DNA from: Mesostigma viride
Taxonomy: Eukaryota > Streptophyta > Mesostigmatophyceae > Mesostigmatales > Mesostigmataceae
DNA length: 63,500 nt
Assembly (NCBI GenBank): GCA_009746045.1
Contig: RPFO01000065.1
Location: 865,711 to 929,210 of the forward strand
Direction: 5' to 3'
This document shows positions 15,864-26,937 of the stretch, one piece after another. Numbering within the stretch: the first letter of the stretch is position 1; the number at the start of each line of letters is the position of its first letter. A program made the position numbers and the translations under genes. The notes under the pieces are model-generated. The model was given only the letters and a program-made list of their open reading frames with translations. It ran no database searches and was not told where the DNA came from.

Positions 15864-16534
15864 GCGTTGCGTATGGCACGGAGCTGAATTGGCGGCAACA
15901 TTGCCGTGTTGTGTTTAGGGGTGCAACGACGTGCCGTGCTACATCTGGCTGCTGGTGCACATAGCTATAAACATGCGCCATCAGACCACCAATGAGATGT
16001 ACCGTGCCGGTGTACAGTGTGCTGACTGTGCTAGTGAGCAGGGAATGACAGCATGGATGCCTTTTAGATGCAAGTAATTGCTTGTGTCTGGAGCAATGAC
16101 TGCCCCGAGTTGCGGGACCTGTGTATAATTAGCTCGACCCCTAGGGTTGTATAGGAGGGGGGGGCGGGGAGCTCAATGATATTACTGGGTCTGTGCACAA
16201 CGAAAGCCAGCCGCAGCACTGGGGTTGTGTGTACACCTTTTCAGGTGGAGTTTTAACGTCCACAGTCTTGAGCACAAAAGAGGTTTCGTGTTTGTGCTAT
16301 TGGGTGCATGACCGGCCCGATTGTTTGACTTCAGGTTATCAACTAAAACGACAATTCACTACACAGATTGGACCCCTTTGGTCAAGGGGGCCAACACTGC
16401 TCCAGAGCTGGAGTTGCGTGGTACTGGCCGTGTCAACACTTATCAATCCAGCCAGGTCTCCTTTGCCAACATGAGACGAGTTGCGCTGTATCAAATAAGA
16501 AATGCAATCCCATCGCCAGAAATTTGGCCAAGAA
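15864..16534. other. Downstream flank of the phosphorylase gene
   Basis: No ORF with family resemblance and no clear repeat is seen. No TGTAA poly(A) motif was found within the first few hundred bases after the stop codon, so the transcript end is unassigned. Confidence 0.4.
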
Positions 16535-16850
16535 CCATTAAATAATGAAACACTCGCTCCCATTGGGGAGTCACGGAGAACAATAATACATACTTCTCAT
16601 CCCTGTATGTTGCACACTGGGAAGCTAGGGGGCAGAGATACCCGTCTTCCCTCATGCATTCCCGGAGGCAAGCCACAGCTGCAAGCTAAACTACTCACGA
16701 GGAGCCGTATGGCATCTCAGTGGGTGCACTAATGCCTAGGCTGAAATGTGCGTGGGTGATATGGCGGGGGCATTGTCTGGCACAATGAAACTTTAGACTG
16801 AAGTGTGCGGGTAGACATGCGGGTGGTGCATACGCTGAACTAACTAAAGG
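16535..16850 (-). mobile_element. Relic of a family A LINE 3' UTR
   Basis: The hairpin-like CTCCC-CAAT-GGGAG at about 16553-16580 is followed by sequence parallel to 17725-17880: an ATCCCTG.TGTTGCACA-like block, GGGCAGAGA.ACCC, then GCCACAGCTGCA and GTGGGTGCA. It is an older, diverged copy of the 3' UTR seen in the elements at 17.7 and 32.1 kb. The ORF1 part is missing. Confidence 0.55.
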
Positions 16851-16904
16851 TAGCCGGTAGTATGCTGAGCCATATATGGCGCTGCGAAGGCCATGCAGGT
16901 GGCG

Positions 16905-17003
16905 AGGCCATTAATTAATTCATTAAACTCGTGCTCCCGTTGGGGAGTCACGGAGCATTTACCCCGGTGGATGGATGGATGGGTACACGCAATCCTACCA
17001 CTT
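16905..17003 (-). mobile_element. Short family C LINE 3' end with three CCAT units
   Basis: Read on the minus strand it has GGTAGGATTGCGTGTACCC, three to four CCAT units, then TAAATGCTCCGTGACTCCCC, the hairpin (16930-16952) and an AATT tail. It is the unexpanded version of the 361-742 tract. Homology stops at 17003, as expected for a 5'-truncated insertion. No target duplication was found. Confidence 0.7.
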
Positions 17004-17668
17004 GTACATCCCGTGGTGTCCGTACGCGCCCACCGTGAGAGCAGCTTGGTCGCCACACTGTGCCTACAGGGGTCACCCGCAGCATCGCAACAAGAATCGC
17101 AACTCAAAAAAAAAAATTATCATCCACTTCAGCAGGCAGGTATGGGCACACCATGGCACCTTCACTTTTCAAAAGTGATGTTTGGATGAGAAATGGGAGC
17201 GTGCTGGAGTATCGCAACAACTAGCTCCGCATGCAACTGAAAACCCACCATTCTTAGGGTTCCGCAAAGCAACAGAATCGCAACAAACCTGGCAAGTATA
17301 CCAAAAGTACGCCGTACACCTGCGCCGGAAGGAATAAATTGCCGCCAATCGGCGTGCAGGTTCCGATATGTACTTGCAATTAGAGTTAACGCCGTTGACG
17401 ATTGATTTGCAGTGCGGTGTTCAGTTCAGTTCAGTGGGATTCATGGCCGCGCGGAAGTCAGTGCAAGAATGAACCAAAACAACAGTGTGCCACCTCTTCG
17501 TTGAATAATCAACGACCTATTATAAGTCTACGACCACTAACATTTCGCTATCCAACAGTTCCCTATTCATCACGCGCGTTATCGTCTCGTCATTGTGCTT
17601 CATTACCCTGTAATTGTCCCGCCGGCATTACACAGATATGGTCTTGAGGTATAGTCGGCGCCGTGGCA
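17004..17668. other. Non-coding spacer
   Basis: No gene or repeat family is recognised. A short A9 run lies near 17107. Small open frames here show no coherent protein character. Confidence 0.4.
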
Positions 17669-17679
17669 TGTAAACATTG

Positions 17680-19736
17680 AATTAATTAATTAATTAAACT
17701 CGTGCTCCCGTTGGGGAGTCACGGAGCACCGGAGTGCTTTTAATCCCTGAGTGTGCACAACAGGAGAAAGGGCAGAGACCCCCAGTCTCCTTCATGCCTA
17801 AGGCATGCCACAGCTGCATGCGGGCACGCTAGCTAAACGGACACGCTAACGATCCGGCAGTCTGTGGGTGCAATAAGACCCATGTGAGCATGGCATAACA
17901 AGGAGCGTAGGCGAGTAATCTGATCATAGCCAGGACGTAGCATGGCTGTACAAGGACTAAGCTAAGGTTATGGCTAGTAAACTGATTAGTCATAGCCATG
18001 ATGTAGCATGGCTGTACTAGGACTAAGGCTATGGCTGGTTGTGTACCGTGCGTTAGTGGTGCACGTGACTAGGTATGTTGGCACAGCTAGGCATGCAAAC
18101 ATTCTAAGCATGGCTGCCAGAGCGGCATTGGCTACCAATGGATACAAACTAGGGCTATTATTCTAGCCCGCTGGGGGCGTCCACATCTTGTGGTTGATCA
18201 TCAGGTCCCCGCCCCTCCAGTACACCTTGGGCTTCTGGGGGTCCTGCTTATGGCGGAGGTATTCCGGCCACAGGTCGCGTCGCTGCTGCTGCTGAGCGGG
18301 GGTCAGGTCGTCGTCCAGCGTCCAGGTGAGGTCGTGCAACCTCTTGCGACGAGAGAGGAACCGAGCTGCTTATCCTCAGTCAGGGGAGGGGAAGGTGAGC
18401 AGGACTGGTGGGGGAGCCGCCTTGTCCCGTGAGTGGGGAAGGCGGTGGCACCCTCGCAGTTCTACATCACCTACCACGCCCATGAGGGTAAGAAGCTGGT
18501 TCTTGAGCGCTCGTCAGCAAGGGAGGTTGACGTCTCACCTGGCTTCTGGGGGAAGCGACGTAGCACCACTCGGCACTCGCGGCGAGCGCGGTCGGTGGCC
18601 TCCCGTTGTTGAGCCTGGCGAAGGTCTTCAAGCTCCTGGAGCTTCGTAGCGATGGCGTCGGTGGTGGAGGCGGTCGCTGTCCGCAGCAGGTCCGCATAGG
18701 AGAGGGGCGGGAGGACGTCACCAGCATCCAGCGGGGGTGGCTGGGATGCGATGGTGGCCGTCTGCTCCGCTATCTTTGGGACCTGTGAGGCAAGGGCCTC
18801 GGTGTAAGCGGTGATGGCTTCAAGCTTCTTCATGAGCACGCCGCACTTGCCCTCCACCTGGTTAAGGCGAGAGACAAGTGCAGCGTGCGTCTCAGATGCC
18901 TGCGCCGCGGTGTGCAGCGTCGTGAACTGGGGCTGGAGCTTGTGGACGACCTTGGTTTCCACGTTGGAGACCCGGGCCTCCGCCGTGTTGAGCGCCGTGT
19001 TCAGCGAGGTCAGCTTCTCGAGGCCAGCGGCTTGGTCACGTGCTCCTCCAACGCTGCTCGGATGTCATCCTAATTGCAGCAGAGCCGGAGGAAGCCGATG
19101 TGGCTGTCAGCCGCGCAGGCTGGCCGGGCTGGGACGCGGATCTTGGCGTCGATTTTGGCCATAGGTAGCTGGTAGAAGCTGCACAGGATGGCGAGGCGGT
19201 GGTTTCAAGGTCTCCACTGGTAAAGAACCTCTCCAGGTTCTCGTCGGGGATGGGCCCCGTGGCCCCATGGAGCTTGCGTTCCTGTGCCAAAAAACGCACT
19301 ATTTCGGCGCATTCTTCTGTGGTCAGCTCTAGCCAGTGCTGAAAAGAAAAGCGGTCGTAATCAGGTAGGTACTTTCGCCATTTGTGTTCGTGGCAGGGTT
19401 TCTTGGGCTCGGGCGAGGCGCTTGGCGATGGGTTTGCTGGCGATGTTGCGAGCCCAGACGGCTGGGCAAGGACGATGGCGAGTGGGTTGGGTTGGGAGCC
19501 GGAATTAAAGCTTCTTTTCCAAACCCCGTTTTGCTTTTGGGGTCATCATAGCTGCTTGTCACGTGCGTAACTTTGGCAATACTGCGTTTCAGCCGTAACC
19601 GATTATACTGGCATGTGCGTCTCAAAAAAGCGCATCGAATGCAAGTGCATGTCTGACCGAATTTGGGGCTCAGATGCAAAAGATCTGAGCTCCGCCGTCA
19701 GCCATACCGCCGTCAGGTTTCAATTGACCTTGAAAG
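17680..19736 (-). mobile_element. ORF1-only LINE-like element, family A copy 1, with TSD
   Basis: The 11-bp direct repeat TGTAAACATTG lies at 17669-17679 and 19737-19747 and bounds this 2.06-kb element. On the minus strand it has a 5' region, an ORF1-like coding region ending at 18163, a 480-bp 3' UTR, the hairpin at 17701-17723 and an (AATT)n tail against the TSD. There is no reverse transcriptase or endonuclease domain and no room for one. The copy is frameshifted. Confidence 0.8.
18163..19679 (-). pseudogene. L1 ORF1-like RNA-binding protein, frameshifted
   Basis: Pieces in several frames read in order. The N-terminal part has DYDRFSFQHWLELTTEECAE and FLAQERKLHG. A middle part predicted to be helical lies at 18962-18640 (NQVEGKCGVLMKKLEAI). 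A RRM-like part starts RRECRVVLRRFPQKPGE. The C-terminal domain has TLDDDLTPAQQQQRRDLWPE and PKVYWRGGDLMI. Coiled coil, RRM and C-terminal domain in that order is the plan of LINE ORF1 proteins, which bind the element RNA. At least three frameshifts make this copy non-functional. The closely related copy at 32523-33087 is intact where it overlaps. Confidence 0.7.
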
Positions 19737-19970
19737 TGTAAACATTGGATGAAACTGCATTGTTTCTTCCGCAGTGTGGTTTCATCATGGGCGCTCTTTC
19801 GAACGGGGATGCATTAGGCAACAATACTGGACAGATTCTGAAAGAGGGTGTGTTTGTGAAGTGGGGATTGCAGCGGCCCAGCATTTGCTGGCCGTGCGGG
19901 TGCAACTTTGAGGCAACTTCCAGACCAGAAAATTGACGTACTGGCCAGTCCACGCACGTTAGATATATAT

Positions 19971-21031
19971 TAAAAATATAATTACTTACAGCAGAGTGAA
20001 ATCACTCAAACCAAAACAAACGCCCAGCTAGAAACCTATATACAGAGCCATGTCAAAGCTCTATACTACGATAAGACCAATGGAAACGCCTAACGGGAGG
20101 AACCTAATAGCCCTGCTGCACCGCAAAATCAGCCCGCGTACGGCGGAGCATGATGTTAGCCATGGCCCGAGTCAGCGCCACCGACAAGCGCTGACGCCAA
20201 TATGACGTCCAGGTCCGCGCCGACCATGGGGCCCGCTGGCCCTCCAGGTCCAGCCGGTCCTCCCGGAGCCGGCAACACTCCTTGAAGAAGGCGGAGGTCA
20301 GGGGCCCCATGGCCCCAAACTCCTCCAGGACAAAGGGCACCACACGATGGTGCCCGACGTCGCCGTAGGCCAGGAGCTTGGCCCGCTCCGCCCGGTCCGC
20401 CGTGTAACCTGCCGTGAGGGAGGCCCCAGCCACGTGGCTAAGAGCCAAGGGCCGCGCCACCGAAACGTCAATAAGCAGATGCCGGCCACCCCCCTCAAAG
20501 TCCAGCACCACGATGTCAGGCCGGTGGTTGGGGGAATAGAAGGCAGCGCCATCCGCATCCTCGGACCGGATGTTCGCGTGGGGGAAAACCGACCGAATCA
20601 TGGCGAGCACCACCGTCAGGAGGACAGTGTGCAAATACAAATACCAATTCTGATTCTGTTGGCCCCCCATGCAGGCAAGGTAGTGAGTCCCCGTGGGATC
20701 CAGCGGCTGCCCACAGCTACCACAAGGCCGCCCGGCCGGAACAAGAGGCTGCGGGGCAAATAGCTGGTGCCGGAGCGCCACCGAGTAGTGGCTGGGAGCC
20801 AAGGCGAATGGGGGGCCATGGGAAGAGCACGAAGGTACGCCGAGCCCACACTCCGCAAGGAAAGCGAGAACAGCCACGCACGTCCCTGGGCGTTGAGGTC
20901 CGCGAAAAGAGCAATCCAATCAGCCGTGTGCAGAATACCCGCGTAGGTTTTCTGGTGTTTATCGATGACGCGAGCAGGGAATGCGGCGGGAGATTGAACG
21001 GAGGCGACCGAGGGAGTGCCGCGAGGGAGGA
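19971..21031 (-). mobile_element. 5'-truncated LINE with restriction-like endonuclease end
   Basis: The 12-bp repeat TTAGATATATAT lies at 19959-19970 and 21032-21043. The minus-strand element between has coding sequence, a 3' UTR of about 130 bp and a 3' end reading TCTGCTGTAAGTAATTATAT. This end differs from the hairpin-type LINEs, so it is a separate family. A 92-bp relic with a related 3' end lies at 39153-39244. Confidence 0.8.
20104..21020 (-). pseudogene. C terminus of LINE ORF2: zinc knuckle and PD-(D/E)XK endonuclease
   Basis: The long frame (20919-20104) has a CGSCGQPLDPTGTHYLAC zinc-binding motif, then RPDIVVLDFEGGGRHLLIDV, the core of a PD-(D/E)XK restriction-like endonuclease. 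This order (CCHC then nuclease) is seen at the C terminus of R2/NeSL/Dualen-type LINEs. Upstream sequence (KTYAGILHTADWIALFADLN) is in another frame, so one frameshift lies near 20890. The RT domain is missing through 5' truncation. It cannot mobilise itself. Confidence 0.7.
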
Positions 21032-21043
21032 TTAGATATATAT

Positions 21044-21454
21044 ACCTGGTCCATGCTCTTGTTGAAATTTCCTGAAATTGTGATAACTCTGCATACAATT
21101 TCCGCAACAGAAGCGTATTAAGCTCAGATAGAAAGCTGAAGAGGAGGGAAATACCTGTCCGGTGGATAAAATGGGCGGTTCGCCTTTTCTTGCACGTTTA
21201 CGGCATCCCGTAGGGCGTTGAACATGGCCGGCCTAAGAGCTGCGAACGTGCTTGCAGCCCGCGACCGTAGTGTGCGGTGGCTGAGGTCAAGACAACATTG
21301 CATGGTTTGAAGCACCGAGGAAACCCCTTCTACATAGATTGCCATGAACCGTCTTTGTTAAAGCGGAGAGACAGTCCAGTTTTACAGTCCGGCCGCAGGC
21401 CGGGCAAGGGACACGCTGTGTTCACCATGATGCTGCGGGCCGAGGATGGGTGGC
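21044..21454. other. Spacer left of the minisatellite
   Basis: No gene is seen. Open frames here are short and lack recognisable motifs. Confidence 0.4.
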
Positions 21455-21535
21455 TGCATGGAAACATGAATGCTTGCATCGAATGGATGGCGGTGTCTGC
21501 ATGCATATGGATTGCACGTGAATGTTCGCAGGATG
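21455..21535 (+). repeat. Left stump of the GCATGGATGG minisatellite
   Basis: Two diverged units (GAATGCTTGCATCGAATGGA and GCATGCATATGGATTGCACG) match the array at 29572-30330. The Copia element at 21536-29566 has separated the two parts. The final GGATG (21531-21535) is the left target-site duplication. Confidence 0.8.
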
Positions 21536-22231
21536 AGTTAACGTTCTTAGCAAACGCAATGTGAAGGATATGGTTGCAATGCAGCAATGTGTGAATATGG
21601 TTGGAAACGGAGCTTTGTTAAAATTGGATAATGTTACAGCGCTCACACACTTGAGGCTTGTACACGCGTTTGCCAAGTCAAGGCAACACACGTGAGGCGG
21701 GCTCGCAAGAGATGCCCATTTGGCACTGGCCTATTGTTTACATACTTGTGCACTATGCTTGCTAGTCCTGAGCAGCCTAGGAGGCCTGCTCAGTAATAAC
21801 ACTCCCGGTACAGTATTCACTACCTGTACAGCGCCCAGTTCCTATACAGTAGGTCTGCCATACAGGCACAGTGACCACAGAGCACAGTCCACAGTGACTA
21901 TTGCATCTGCACCTAGAAGTCCAGGACTAAGCCTGCGGTACCAACAGACCACAGGTTAAGGTTCCTATTTCCTGCGTACGACGTATTAATCCAATACCGT
22001 CGTAGGTACAGCACCTAATTCCTGTCAGCCCAGGAATTACTGTCGACCCCATATGTCGTCGGCAAATATTCACGTCCGACTTAGAAGAACAGCCGGCTCG
22101 CGCTCGCGCGCGACCGGGAAGTCGGAACGCCATAACTTTCTTGATACTTGTCGGAATGAACTCGTTCCGGTGCCGCTGGAATCGCAGAGATATGCCGAAT
22201 CAGGATCACGCCAATGCGCTTGGCGTTAACT
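21536..22231 (-). repeat. 3' LTR of the Copia element
   Basis: This LTR is nearly identical to 28865-29566. Differences include TTT for AAA near 21720, a 6-bp deletion near 22053 (CATATGTCG against CATATTGCCAATATCG), and T against A near 22192. It ends in an 8-bp inverted repeat, AGTTAACG/CGTTAACT. Confidence 0.95.
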
Positions 22232-22252
22232 CCAATCCTTTCTTTTCTTGAG
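22232..22252 (-). other. Polypurine tract of the Copia element
   Basis: On the minus strand AAGAAAAGAAAGGATTGGA directly precedes the 3' LTR, where plus-strand synthesis would be primed. Confidence 0.7.
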
Positions 22253-22978
22253 CTGTAGCAGCTCACACAAGTCTACATACAAACACACACAATGGGTACT
22301 GGACATCCTCCCCGACTACAAGTCACAACCCGCTGGGCATGACAGTCAGCTTGGATTCCTTATTATATGTACATAGCACCCATACTGGCTCAGGAGCACA
22401 AACAAATTACAATGAGTCCCTATCCCTTCACGGGAGGCTCGTTGTGTTACCCATGTACAAGAGGTTGGCCAACTGTGGCAGCCCATAGGTGTTCAGCTAA
22501 GAACTTGAGAAGTATGTACAACCTTCAGGACCTTAGGCGAAACCCCACAGATCACCCACAACAGCTCATCAGAAAACATTGCTGACCCCCAGACGGGAGT
22601 CGGCGCCGGTCTGCTGCCCCTTATCGAACCAGACACAACATCTACGCGAAGCACATGCAAAACACAAGCTCCTATACTCGTTCCAACCGTGGAAAATCAG
22701 GGGACCTGTCGCCACCTCACCAGCATGGTGGATGGGTCAGCCAGTCCGTGAAACTCCGCCTTAAGACGGCACCAGGGAATCGAACCCCGCCCACAAACCA
22801 CAGATCTGGGGAAACCTCAGACTGAGATGAAAACCCCAGATAGACATCTCTCCATCAGAGACAATGTCAGACATTCCCACACCAGAGACATGTCTCACCC
22901 CTCAAGGTGTGCTCAGGATTATGTACAATCAAGCTCCCAGCCTGATATCCAGAGACTTAAGCACCCAGCTCTCAGCTT
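22253..22978 (-). other. Copia 3' untranslated region
   Basis: About 730 bp between the pol stop and the polypurine tract. No ORF is recognised. An isolated T-arm-like sequence (22770-22790) is discussed among the rejected items. Confidence 0.6.
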
Positions 22979-25900
22979 TTAGACAGATAGACCGACTTGA
23001 CAGTCAGCATTCATGAGCTTCCTCAGTACATTGTACTGGGCTGGGGCCTTGTGTGGCAGCTTTGTCAATGCATCAGCAGGGTTCTCCTCGCCAGGGATAT
23101 GCTTCAAGTCAACCAAACTGGCCAACTCCTTCAGCAACAAATAATCCAGGTCCCGGCTTCTGGCCAGCTGCTTGTGAACAAACTGGACCATACCCATGCT
23201 GTCTGTTAGCAACAACGTCTCCATCTGCAAGGTCCAAGGGGTAACTGAAGCCAGCTCCAGCATTAACTCCTTTATGTACAGGCTGGACTGGATCCCCTCG
23301 CATATGGCCCTGCATTCTGCCACATCTGAACTGATACAGACCCTCTTCTGCAGTCTGCTGTACCAGCTGAACAAACTTGCCCTGCTCTGATAAAAAGCAA
23401 ACAGAGCAGCAGATCTCCCCCTGACCTTGGTAACCTGGCGAGCATCCATGGAACTGTCAACAAAGATCTCCAAGGTGATAGGCTGGGCAAAGTCAATCCC
23501 AGACAAAATCAGATCAGGGGTACTCTCCACCAACCGGGCTATGACTCGAGGCTTCTCATCCTCAAGCACCTCATCAGGCATTCTGCTATGGACCATCAAA
23601 GACGGACCACAGATGCTGGCAAACCAGGCCCACATGCCTCTCAACTCAGGTCCTGCAGCCTGGGTGATCTTCTCTGGCAAGGCCTTCACAATGGTCTGTT
23701 TATAATCTCCTCCAGCCTGAAGCCTGATACTCCACTCCCCGTCCCTCCTGAACAGGGTAGCCTGCATTCCACAGAACACTACAGGCTTGTTGGGCTCCTG
23801 CCACAGCTCCTTGCCCAGTGAAAACTTGCCACTGATGACAGGAATAAACTTCTTCAGCCAGGTCGTGGGGGCTAGCAAATGCAGATCATCTCCATGCAAA
23901 CTAGCATACACTGGCAGACCCTCCCATTGGGCCAGCAGCAAACAGGGATCAACTGAAGACACTCTCAAGCCACACTCACTGATCAGAGCTTCCTGCAGCG
24001 TGAGTCTCCAGATGATTGGGCTCGACCTGAGTCCTTCCAGGCCCTTCAGAATAACCAGGAATTGTTGATGCAGCTCCAGCTTCCAGATGGCAGGCACCTC
24101 AACACAGTAAGGCTCATCCTGCTTCCACACCCTCCTGGCCACTTCTGGATCAGATTTTAAAAATGCCCTCTTGAAGTCCAGCAGCACTGATGACATAGCT
24201 GCTCCCCTGTTCAGCAACCCCACGTAGAGACATAGCAAAATTCTCCATGTGTCGTGTAGCATCCCTGGCGTGTATAGCTCCTCTCCTGGCAGACTCCCCG
24301 TGCCGTGATACTCATTCAGGACAGGCCTGACATGGGGCACTGATACCTCATCCACAACCTTCCTCTTCAGCACAAATCTCAAAGCAAGCTTCCTTGATGC
24401 TGGGGGACGTCTGTCTGTTGGTGCAGCACACTCAAACTGCAACCACTCCTCCAATGCCTTGGAGAAGGCGAGCTTCCAAGCCTCAAACAAAGTAGGCGAG
24501 CTCATCTCTTGGACCAGCTGGTCATATGTCAAAGGAGAGTGTGCAGCAAGGCTCCTGTGAGTTATGCCAATACTGCTGGGGTGCAACACAGCTGGAATCA
24601 CCAAACTGGCCGCTGGGGGCACCTCCCCTTCATCCCATTTTACACCCTTGACCGGCTTGGCCCTGCACCTGACTGGAAATGTTGTCCTGAAATTTTCTAG
24701 GGGAATCATCCCCCAGCCATCTCTTCTCAGAGCTGTAGCTCTGATAGAAATCCCAGGATTGCCCAGAAAATTCTGACCCAAAATCACAGGGCCATCATAG
24801 TCCTCTAGGACAAGGAAGGTCACATCCACACCCATGACAGGGGCAGTAACCTCTCCCAACACCCTTAGATGCGTCCTACCACTGAAATCAGACACCCAGG
24901 GGCAACTTGGTTCTCCGACCAGCAGTTCTCCTGTATGCTGAGGTCCCATGACAGAAACCTGTGCATTGGTATCTATCTCCATGGCAGCTACCTCAGGTTC
25001 ATCCAACTGGACAAGCTTGGACACCTTAGGCTCCTTCTTGGCTCTTTGCAAAGCCTGTACAATATCTGATAGACGCACACCCCTAGGCCTGGTGTCGGGC
25101 CGTTCCGGAGGTGCAGCCTGTCCGCCTGCTTGCCCAACCACCGTATGTGAAGGTACCCCAGGGGCCGGGCCAGGGTCACCCTGAGGGCTCGATACAGCTG
25201 TAGCACCCTGATCAGGAAGCTCCACGTCACCCCCGCCTTGTACACCAGCGGGCACCTGGAAGAGGTCTCCTTGATTACCTCCCCGGGGACGGATCTTTGA
25301 CCAGGACAGACGGTGCACTGCTTGGGAGCCATCAATGGCCACCCAGCACTTATGGCCAGCGGCTTCTACTCGGGTCACCACCCCATCATGCCAGCTGCCA
25401 CGTTTCCCTGGAAAGCTTGGTTCCTTCCACACAACAACCTGTTGTCCAACGTTAGGTTCTAGGACACTCCAGCCCTTGTCTTTCTGCCTCAGCTTGAGGA
25501 ACTTGGCCTCTAGCTTCTCCTTCCATGCCTGCTCAGCATCAGCTGGCAGCATCCTGGTATGCAGCATAAGAGGATTGATGGCAATGTCACCAAAGAACAT
25601 GGGAGTCCTCAGGTTCAGCCTGTCCTCCACAGAACGTAGCCATGCAGATGTCACAATGGCAGATGACGTCCTTGGAATCCTCTCCACCAGCAGCACAGTC
25701 TTGATCTCTTGGATGGCTCTCTCCACCACCCCTTGCTGGCCGTGGCTCTCCCTGGGTGTAATCAGCAACTCTGGAAACTCTGGCAGGTTCTCACAGCACT
25801 CAAACTGAATGTCACACTGCAACAACTCCAACCCAGGGTACCTGCTCCTTGTCAACTTCAGAGCAGCAATCAATGTAGGCTTCTCCATGTCAGGCAGGAT

Positions 25901-26190
25901 CTCTAGGGTCTTGTACTTGGTATATCTGTCCACTGCCACCAGCAGCTTCAAACCCCTGATTCTCTGAATATCTACCTGCACATGGCCTGGCTGCAAAATA
26001 GGAGTCCTGGCATGAGACTGCTTGGGCTTTCTAGCAACTAGCCTGCACTTGCAAGCTTGAGCAACCTGTTGGCAGATGGAGTACAACTCACTTCCTCCCA
26101 GCCGTCTAGCAACTTGCAAAGACTGAGCTGCATGGCCAAACATGGTATGCAACCTTGAGGCAATGTCATACAAGAGAGAAAACTTTTATT
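22979..26190 (-). CDS. Copia pol: integrase, protease-like, RT, RNase H
   Basis: This is one open frame of about 1,070 codons with no ATG near its start (TAA near 26190, first codons FSLLYDIAS), so it needs frameshifting from upstream. Numbered from the TTG at 26173, integrase catalytic candidates are D68 (HVQVDIQ), D121 (LLQCDIQ) and E151 (GVVERAI), with an HHCC-like N terminus and an SH3-like part near 240-290. A retropepsin-like segment follows: IDTNAQVSVM at about 400 and GPVILGQNFL near 461. RT has VLLDFKRAF (664) and HGDDL (760, in place of YVDDL). RNase H has FVDSS, SSDVAECRAI and LLTDS, then HIPGEENPADALTKLP. The order integrase before protease is unusual: Copia is normally PR-IN-RT-RH. 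DTN instead of DTG/DSG also casts doubt on protease activity. Confidence 0.9.
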
Positions 26191-26535
26191 GTCATTATTA
26201 GCACTCAAGGTATGTACAGATCCCTTATGTACAGGAGGCACCAGGGTCGTGCCTGTCAGACTGTCTCCAGCCCTATCCTCATCCTGACCATCCTGTGCCA
26301 GTCCTGCACGGTCAGAATGCTTCTGAGATCCACCTGGGTCCACATCACCAGGTCCTACCTCAGGCTCAGCACCGCCATGGCGGGCACGTTGGCGAGTAAC
26401 CACTGCAGCTACAGCTGGCATACTCTCTGTGGTAACCAAGCTTGCCCCATCGTGTCCAATAGGCTCTTTCACTAGAGCATGGGGCTGCCCCTCACTGCCG
26501 TCACTAGCAGCTACATTACACACCCCTGGGGGCAC
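26038..26535 (-). CDS. Copia linker frame between nucleocapsid and pol
   Basis: This frame of 165 codons begins just after the nucleocapsid stop and overlaps the first 150 bases of pol in another frame. It is hydrophilic and acidic (PEVGPGDVDPGG, GQDEDRAGD) with no known domain. It occupies the place where a Copia protease would be expected, and no D-T/S-G motif is visible. It may be a linker translated by frameshift, or just the result of a frame error. Confidence 0.45.
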   Translation of the reverse strand: MPPGVCNVAASDGSEGQPHALVKEPIGHDGASLVTTESMPAVAAVVTRQRARHGGAEPEVGPGDVDPGGSQKHSDRAGLAQDGQDEDRAGDSLTGTTLVPPVHKGSVHTLSANNDNKSFLSCMTLPQGCIPCLAMQLSLCKLLDGWEEVSCTPSANRLLKLASAG

Positions 26536-26568
26536 CCTCCAGGGTTCAGGGATGTGTGCAGGCTCAAG

Positions 26569-26937
26569 TCAATGATCAGCAGCCTTGCCCTTGCCCTTAT
26601 CCTGGGATGGACCAGCCTTGTCCTTGCTGCCACCCTGAGCTGGCTTGCTCTGACCTTCCTGCCTCAGGTACGAGGGACACTCATTCCTGAAGTGACCCTT
26701 CCCCTGGCAGAAATAACATTCCACCTGACTGATGTCCCGTGAGGTCCCACTGCTGGGCCCAGCCTTGGGAGGACCACCCACCCTCTTGAAGTCAAACTGG
26801 GACTGTGGATGTCCCGACTTCGGCGGGGTCCCCCGTCCAGCCCTTCTGTCACGCCCCCTCCTGGACCTTCCTCGACCCCTTGAAGAGGTCTCAGGCCCTC
26901 TCGAGGGCGCTGGGCCCCCGTGGCCCGATCCCCTCAT
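26569..26937 (-). CDS. Copia nucleocapsid with CCHC zinc knuckle
   Basis: This is 122 codons with an arginine/glycine-rich N terminus (RGRGRSRRGRDRRAGRG) and one CX2CX4HX4C knuckle, CYFCQGKGHFRNEC, the RNA-binding motif of retroelement Gag. Its ATG overlaps the stop of the preceding gag frame as ATGA, which allows termination-reinitiation or a shift of frame. Confidence 0.8.
   Translation of the reverse strand: MRGSGHGGPAPSRGPETSSRGRGRSRRGRDRRAGRGTPPKSGHPQSQFDFKRVGGPPKAGPSSGTSRDISQVECYFCQGKGHFRNECPSYLRQEGQSKPAQGGSKDKAGPSQDKGKGKAADH

Noticed and set aside
22770-22790. Possible tRNA: GGGGTTCGATTCCCTG on the minus strand
   Set aside because: A good T-arm, but there is no matching acceptor 5' half, D-arm or anticodon arm at the right distance. 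It lies in the Copia 3' UTR.
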